Assembly: GCF_004138335.1 (NCBI RefSeq)
Contig: NZ_RYFW01000002.1
Span: 973,501 to 1,037,500 of the forward strand
Source of the DNA: Peristeroidobacter agariperforans
Lineage (GTDB): Bacteria > Pseudomonadota > Gammaproteobacteria > Steroidobacterales > Steroidobacteraceae
DNA length: 64,000 nt
Direction: 5' to 3'
The position numbers were made by a program, and so were the translations under genes. The stretch's first letter is position 1; every line of letters begins with the position of its first letter. Of this stretch, positions 60,413-64,000 are shown piece by piece. Below the pieces are notes generated by a model, which saw nothing but the letters and a program-made list of their open reading frames with translations, did not search any database and was not told the DNA's origin.

Positions 60413-62227
60413 TCACCTGCGTTCCTGGGGGCAGGACCGCTCGGAACGTTGTTCAGCCGGCTTCTTCGCGTGCGCCAGGTTGCAGGCCGTCGCCACCAGC
60501 GCCACGTGGGAGAACGCCTGGGGGAAGTTGCCTACCTGACGCTGCGTCGCCGGGTCGTACTCTTCCGCCAACAGGCCGACATCGTTGCTCAGCGCCAGCA
60601 AGCGATCGAACAATGCCTGAGCCTCGTCCAGTCGCCCGCACATTACATAGGCATCGGCGAGCCAGAAGCTGCAAGGCAGAAACACACCTTCGCCGGGTGG
60701 CAGGCCGTCGTCCGTGATCTCAGTGTCGTATCGGTGCACGAAGCCATCGCTCAGCAGGCCGGCTTCGATGGCCCGCACCGTGCCGAGATAACGCTCATCG
60801 TCGGCGGGCAAAAAACCGAGCTGTGCAATCAGCAGCAGGCTTGCATCCAAAGCAGCGGAGCCGTAGGACTGCACGAAACAATTGCGCTTCGAGTCATATC
60901 CTCGTTCGCACACGTGCCGATGAATGCGATCGCGATGCCCGCGCCATTCATCGAGAGGCGCGTCGAGCTTGTAACGCTGCGCATCCTTGATCGCGCGATC
61001 GAAGGCGACCCAGGCCATGACTTTTGAATAGGTGAAGTGACGCGGCGGTCCACGCACTTCCCAAATGCCGTAGTCCGGCTGCTCCCAAATTTTCGCCAGA
61101 TGGGATAGCAGCTGGCACTGCAGAGTCCAGCCGGTTTCTGTGGTCGCAATGCCGCCTTTGCGCGCCTGGTGGAGTGCGTCCATGACTTCGCCGAACACGT
61201 CGATTTGTAACTGCGAGTAGGCGGCATTGCCGATCCGCACGGGCGCCGAGTTCTCGTAGCCGGGCAGCCAGGGTACTTCCCATTCGCTGAGTCGACGCTC
61301 GCCGGCGATGCCATACATGATCTGCACCTGGTCCGGACTGCCGGCAATGGCGCGCAACAGCCAGTGTCGCCACGCGTCCGCTTCTTCGAAGTGACCGGCA
61401 TTCATGAAGGCCAGCAGCGTCAACGTAGCATCGCGCAGCCAGCAGAGCCGATAGTCCCAGTTACGTACGCCACCGATCTTTTCGGGCAGGGAGGTGGTCG
61501 GCGCGGCGACGATTCCACCGGTCGGGCCGTAGATCAACGCTCGCAGCGTGATGAGTGACCGGGTCACAGCGTCGGGCAAGTGCTGCGCTTTCTGACCCTT
61601 CGCTACCCATTCGCGCCAGAAGTGTTCGGTGTCGGCCAGCGCGCAATCGACGTCGAGCTTCTTCGGCGGCGGCAGGTGCGAGGGACAATGAGCGAGCACG
61701 AACGAGACGCGCTCACCGGCCTTGACGGTGAAGCGGCACACAGTTTTTAGATTCTCGCCCTTCATGGGGATGTCGGAGTGCAACTGGAGCATGTCCGGGC
61801 CGGCGATCGCCTGCCATTGCTCGGGCGCGACGTGGGTCACCCAGGGAACGATGGCCCCATAGCCGAATCGAATCACCAGCTCACTGCAGAGCGCGAGCTC
61901 GCCGCGTTCGCCGATGACCAGACGAATGACATCCGACGCATTCCCTCGTGGCGGCATGAAGTCGATGATGGTCGCGGCGCCGGCGTCGCTCTCCAGTCTC
62001 GTCTCGAGAATCAGCGTGTTCTCACGATAGCGTCGGGTTACTTTGACGCCGGAGTCCGCTGCGCACAGCAGCCAGCGACCGTGTCCGGCGTCGCCGAGCA
62101 GCGCGGCGAAGCAGGCATCCGAATCGAACCGCGGCCAGCACAACCAGTCGATGGAGCCATCGCGCCCGACCAGCGCGGCGGTTTCGAGGTCGCCGATCAG
62201 TGCATAATCTTCAATCCGGCCCGGCAT
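60413..62227 (-). CDS. Glycoside hydrolase family 15 (glucoamylase / trehalase-like)
   Basis: The 604-residue protein has the GH15 layout: N-terminal super-sandwich (IEDYALIGDLETAALVGRDG, SIDWLCWPRFDSDACFAALL) and an alpha/alpha barrel with IGGVRNWDYRLCWLRDATLT (catalytic region), WEVPWLPGYENSAPVRIGN and GVFLPCSFWLADAYVMCGRL, ending in LAEEYDPATQRQVGNFPQAF. It has no signal peptide, so it acts in the cytoplasm, perhaps on trehalose or a small glucan as related mycobacterial and proteobacterial enzymes do. A neighbouring trehalose or glycogen gene is not visible. Family firm, substrate open. Confidence 0.96.
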   Translation of the reverse strand: MPGRIEDYALIGDLETAALVGRDGSIDWLCWPRFDSDACFAALLGDAGHGRWLLCAADSGVKVTRRYRENTLILETRLESDAGAATIIDFMPPRGNASDVIRLVIGERGELALCSELVIRFGYGAIVPWVTHVAPEQWQAIAGPDMLQLHSDIPMKGENLKTVCRFTVKAGERVSFVLAHCPSHLPPPKKLDVDCALADTEHFWREWVAKGQKAQHLPDAVTRSLITLRALIYGPTGGIVAAPTTSLPEKIGGVRNWDYRLCWLRDATLTLLAFMNAGHFEEADAWRHWLLRAIAGSPDQVQIMYGIAGERRLSEWEVPWLPGYENSAPVRIGNAAYSQLQIDVFGEVMDALHQARKGGIATTETGWTLQCQLLSHLAKIWEQPDYGIWEVRGPPRHFTYSKVMAWVAFDRAIKDAQRYKLDAPLDEWRGHRDRIHRHVCERGYDSKRNCFVQSYGSAALDASLLLIAQLGFLPADDERYLGTVRAIEAGLLSDGFVHRYDTEITDDGLPPGEGVFLPCSFWLADAYVMCGRLDEAQALFDRLLALSNDVGLLAEEYDPATQRQVGNFPQAFSHVALVATACNLAHAKKPAEQRSERSCPQERR

Positions 62228-62291
62228 AGCGTGTCTCTCAAGCGTCGGTCACAGACCTTAATGGATGAGATCGCGCTGTCGTTCAACGGTA

Positions 62292-62696
62292 CTAGCACTG
62301 ACCCCTGACGCGGCCGGTGACACGCTGAGAGAACGTCATGTTCTTGCCTCCCAGCTTTACATCGAGCCTGCCTCGGATGATCTGTTCTTCCAAATGCCAG
62401 GTTGCCTGGCCTGTAGTGCCAGGGGCTCGGTCGCAAACCAGCTGATAGGTAAGCGCGCTCTGGTCGTGGCTCTGCTCGCGCAGCTTGCAGCCGGCGAGCG
62501 ACGGGTGATGGAGAATCGGAAACGCCGATGCGAGATCGTCGCGACTCAGGCAGCGCTGACTGCGCTCGACGGTATAGCGGAGGTTTTCCTCCAGGTGAGG
62601 CATGCTGGTTTCGGTCGTGAGATCGTAAAGGCGGGGAACCTCAACCGTCGACGGGCCGAGGGCGAGCAGCAAACAGATGCGCCACGTTGACAGCAC
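62292..62696 (-). CDS. DUF3617 family exported protein
   Basis: The 134-residue protein begins at GTG with a hydrophobic stretch (WRICLLLALG). It continues with CKLREQSHDQSALTYQLVCD, a TGQATWHLEEQ segment and KLGGKNMTFSQRVTGRVRGQ, which fit DUF3617. Members are small periplasmic proteins of unknown function, usually with paired cysteines, as seen here. The following gap to the GH15 start is 64 bases with no clear signal, so cotranscription is possible. Confidence 0.8.
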   Translation of the reverse strand: MLSTWRICLLLALGPSTVEVPRLYDLTTETSMPHLEENLRYTVERSQRCLSRDDLASAFPILHHPSLAGCKLREQSHDQSALTYQLVCDRAPGTTGQATWHLEEQIIRGRLDVKLGGKNMTFSQRVTGRVRGQC

Positions 62697-62828
62697 GGCT
62701 TGGCCCTCCGAATTTGCGTGAGATCACGCAAGCCGCTCAATACTTCACCGTTGCTCCGGCCGCGCTCCGATTGTTGCGCTTTCGATTCACCGAGGTGCGC
62801 TAGGATGGCCCCACTGGTTGGAGCCCAC

Positions 62829-63638
62829 ATGCACACACTATTGATCATCGATCCCCAGAACGACTTTTGTGACCGGCAGGGCACGCTGTTTGTCCCTGGC
62901 GCCGGCGACGATATGCAGCGCCTGGCAGGCTTGGTTCGCGCCGCCCGCCGCCAGCTTGGCGAAGTCGTCGTGACCCTGGATTCGCACCCGAGCGTCGCCA
63001 TCGAGCGCCCGACCTTCTGGAAGCGCGCCGACGGCCAGCCCGTGGCGCCCTTTACGCAAATTACCCATGCGCAAGCCGCAGCGGGCGAGTACGGCCCGAT
63101 CGATCGGTCGCTGTTTCCGCAGGTCCTGACTTATCTGCAAGCCTTGGAATCGCAGGGACGGTATAAATTGATGGTCTGGCCGGTGCACTGTGTGATCGGC
63201 GCCTGGGGCCACAACATCCATGGCGCCGTGCTCGAGGCGCTCGGCGAGTGGGAAACGCAGGTTCAACGCGGAGCGTTCAAGGTGCTGAAGGGCCAGAATC
63301 CGCTGACGGAGCAATACAGCGCGGTGCGCGCTGAAGTGCCAAGGGCGGATGATCCGCGCACCATGACCAACCATGAGTTGATCGAGAGGTGCCGGCCCCA
63401 GTCGGGGTTGCTGTTCGTGGCCGGAGAGGCCGCCAGCCACTGTGTGGCCGCGACGCTCGAGCACTTGTTCGAGTCGTTCTCGGTTCAGGAGACCAGCCGC
63501 GTCGTGTTGTTAGAGGATTGCATGAGCTCAGTCACCGGATTCGAATTGCATGGCAAGTCTTGCATCGATGGAGCCCTGGCGCGCGGCGCCCGAGCGATGA
63601 CGAGTGCTCAGGCGCTGAGTGAAATCTCCAGGAACTAA
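62829..63638 (+). CDS. Nicotinamidase-like cysteine hydrolase (isochorismatase fold)
   Basis: The 269-residue protein starts MHTLLIIDPQNDFC, with the family Asp (residue 8). It continues with VVVTLDSHPSVAIERPTFWK and LMVWPVHCVIGAWGHNIHGA and holds the active-site Cys in FVAGEAASHCVAATLEHLFE. It probably deamidates nicotinamide to nicotinate in the NAD salvage pathway, because the next gene is nicotinate phosphoribosyltransferase, 13 bases downstream. The protein is longer than E. coli PncA, with an insertion around residues 155-190. ATG at 62829 has GGAG upstream; an in-frame ATG 24 bases earlier is possible. Confidence 0.9.
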   Translation: MHTLLIIDPQNDFCDRQGTLFVPGAGDDMQRLAGLVRAARRQLGEVVVTLDSHPSVAIERPTFWKRADGQPVAPFTQITHAQAAAGEYGPIDRSLFPQVLTYLQALESQGRYKLMVWPVHCVIGAWGHNIHGAVLEALGEWETQVQRGAFKVLKGQNPLTEQYSAVRAEVPRADDPRTMTNHELIERCRPQSGLLFVAGEAASHCVAATLEHLFESFSVQETSRVVLLEDCMSSVTGFELHGKSCIDGALARGARAMTSAQALSEISRN

Positions 63639-63651
63639 GCTGGCGGCTCCC

Positions 63652-64000
63652 ATGTTTACACCCATTATTCGCTCGCTGCTCGACACGGACTTGTACAAGC
63701 TGACCATGCTGTCGCCGATGTTACATCGGTTTCCGGCCAATCAGGCGGTGTACAGCTTCGTGTGCCGCAATACGCCTGAATATCCGCTCGCGAGCCTGAA
63801 GGCGGACGTCGAAGCGCAGATCGAACATCTGTGCACGCTGACATACACCGAGGAAGAGCTCGACTATCTGGCGACCAAGTCCTTCTTCAAGAGCGACTTC
63901 GTCGACTTCCTGCGCATATTCCATTTCCAACGACGCTACATCACGGTGACCCCAGAAGGCGACACGCTCAAAGTGGTAGCGCGCGGTCCGCAGATTCATG
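63652..64000 (+). CDS. pncB: Nicotinate phosphoribosyltransferase, N-terminal part (3' end outside window)
   Basis: The frame runs from ATG at 63652 to the window edge, 116 residues. It opens MFTPIIRSLLDTDLYKLTML, the typical PncB start (DTDLYKLTM), followed by RFPANQAVYSFVCRNTPEYP and YTEEELDYLATKSFFKSDFV. The enzyme makes nicotinate mononucleotide from nicotinate and PRPP with ATP. With the nicotinamidase-like gene upstream it forms an NAD salvage pair, probably one transcript. Confidence 0.96.
   Translation, partial: MFTPIIRSLLDTDLYKLTMLSPMLHRFPANQAVYSFVCRNTPEYPLASLKADVEAQIEHLCTLTYTEEELDYLATKSFFKSDFVDFLRIFHFQRRYITVTPEGDTLKVVARGPQIH

Overview
The window is high-GC chromosomal DNA of a Gram-negative bacterium. 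It is dense with TonB-dependent receptors, Tat and Sec exported hydrolases, efflux parts and catabolic operons. The E. coli-type DAHP synthase, many TonB receptors and beta-propeller phytases, and the KstD-like flavoprotein suggest a gammaproteobacterium near Steroidobacter/Nevskiales; this placement is inference. I saw no rRNA, tRNA, CRISPR array, transposase or phage gene. No gap between genes exceeds 300 bases.

Layout. (1) 1-3950: a phosphate-scavenging operon with the end of a TonB receptor, an exported protein and a PhoD phosphatase. (2) 3954-7647: a methyltransferase, then DAHP synthase preceded by what looks like a complete transcription attenuator whose leader peptide contains Tyr-Trp-Phe-Tyr-Phe-Ser-Tyr, then DUF5996 and HdeD genes. 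(3) 7832-14014: envelope and exported proteins of mostly unknown role. (4) 14119-26245: a catabolic cluster (TonB receptor, aldehyde dehydrogenase, KstD-like flavoprotein, nitrilase-fold protein, VOC protein, membrane protein, FAD-linked oxidase, LysR) tied together by three copies of the palindrome TTGTCCGGACAA. (5) 26275-30882: a marR-emrA-emrB-outer-membrane-factor efflux operon, then a Na+/H+ antiporter. (6) 32629-35765: LysR, SDR, RidA and M14 peptidase genes. (7) 35844-54907: a phytate/myo-inositol locus. (8) 54912-64000: a small HTH protein, rhamnogalacturonan lyase, alcohol dehydrogenase, SRPBCC protein, di-heme peroxidase, GH15 enzyme, DUF3617 protein, nicotinamidase-like protein and the start of pncB.

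How the genes work together. The inositol locus carries every enzyme from myo-inositol to acetyl-CoA: iolG, iolE, iolD, iolB, an iolC kinase fused to a DUF2090 aldolase domain, and mmsA. It also carries a TonB receptor, a single-domain and a dual-domain beta-propeller phytase, a lipoprotein phosphoesterase, an organophosphate-antiporter-like MFS carrier and a PfkB kinase. Together they form a plausible outer-membrane-to-cytoplasm phytate pathway. A shared imperfect palindrome, TGRAAT-N4-ATTYCA, lies upstream of iolB, of the TonB receptor and between the divergent phytase and carrier genes; the RpiR protein encoded inside the locus is the likely regulator. The nearby pectin-type lyase and the phosphatases fit life on plant debris or in the rhizosphere.
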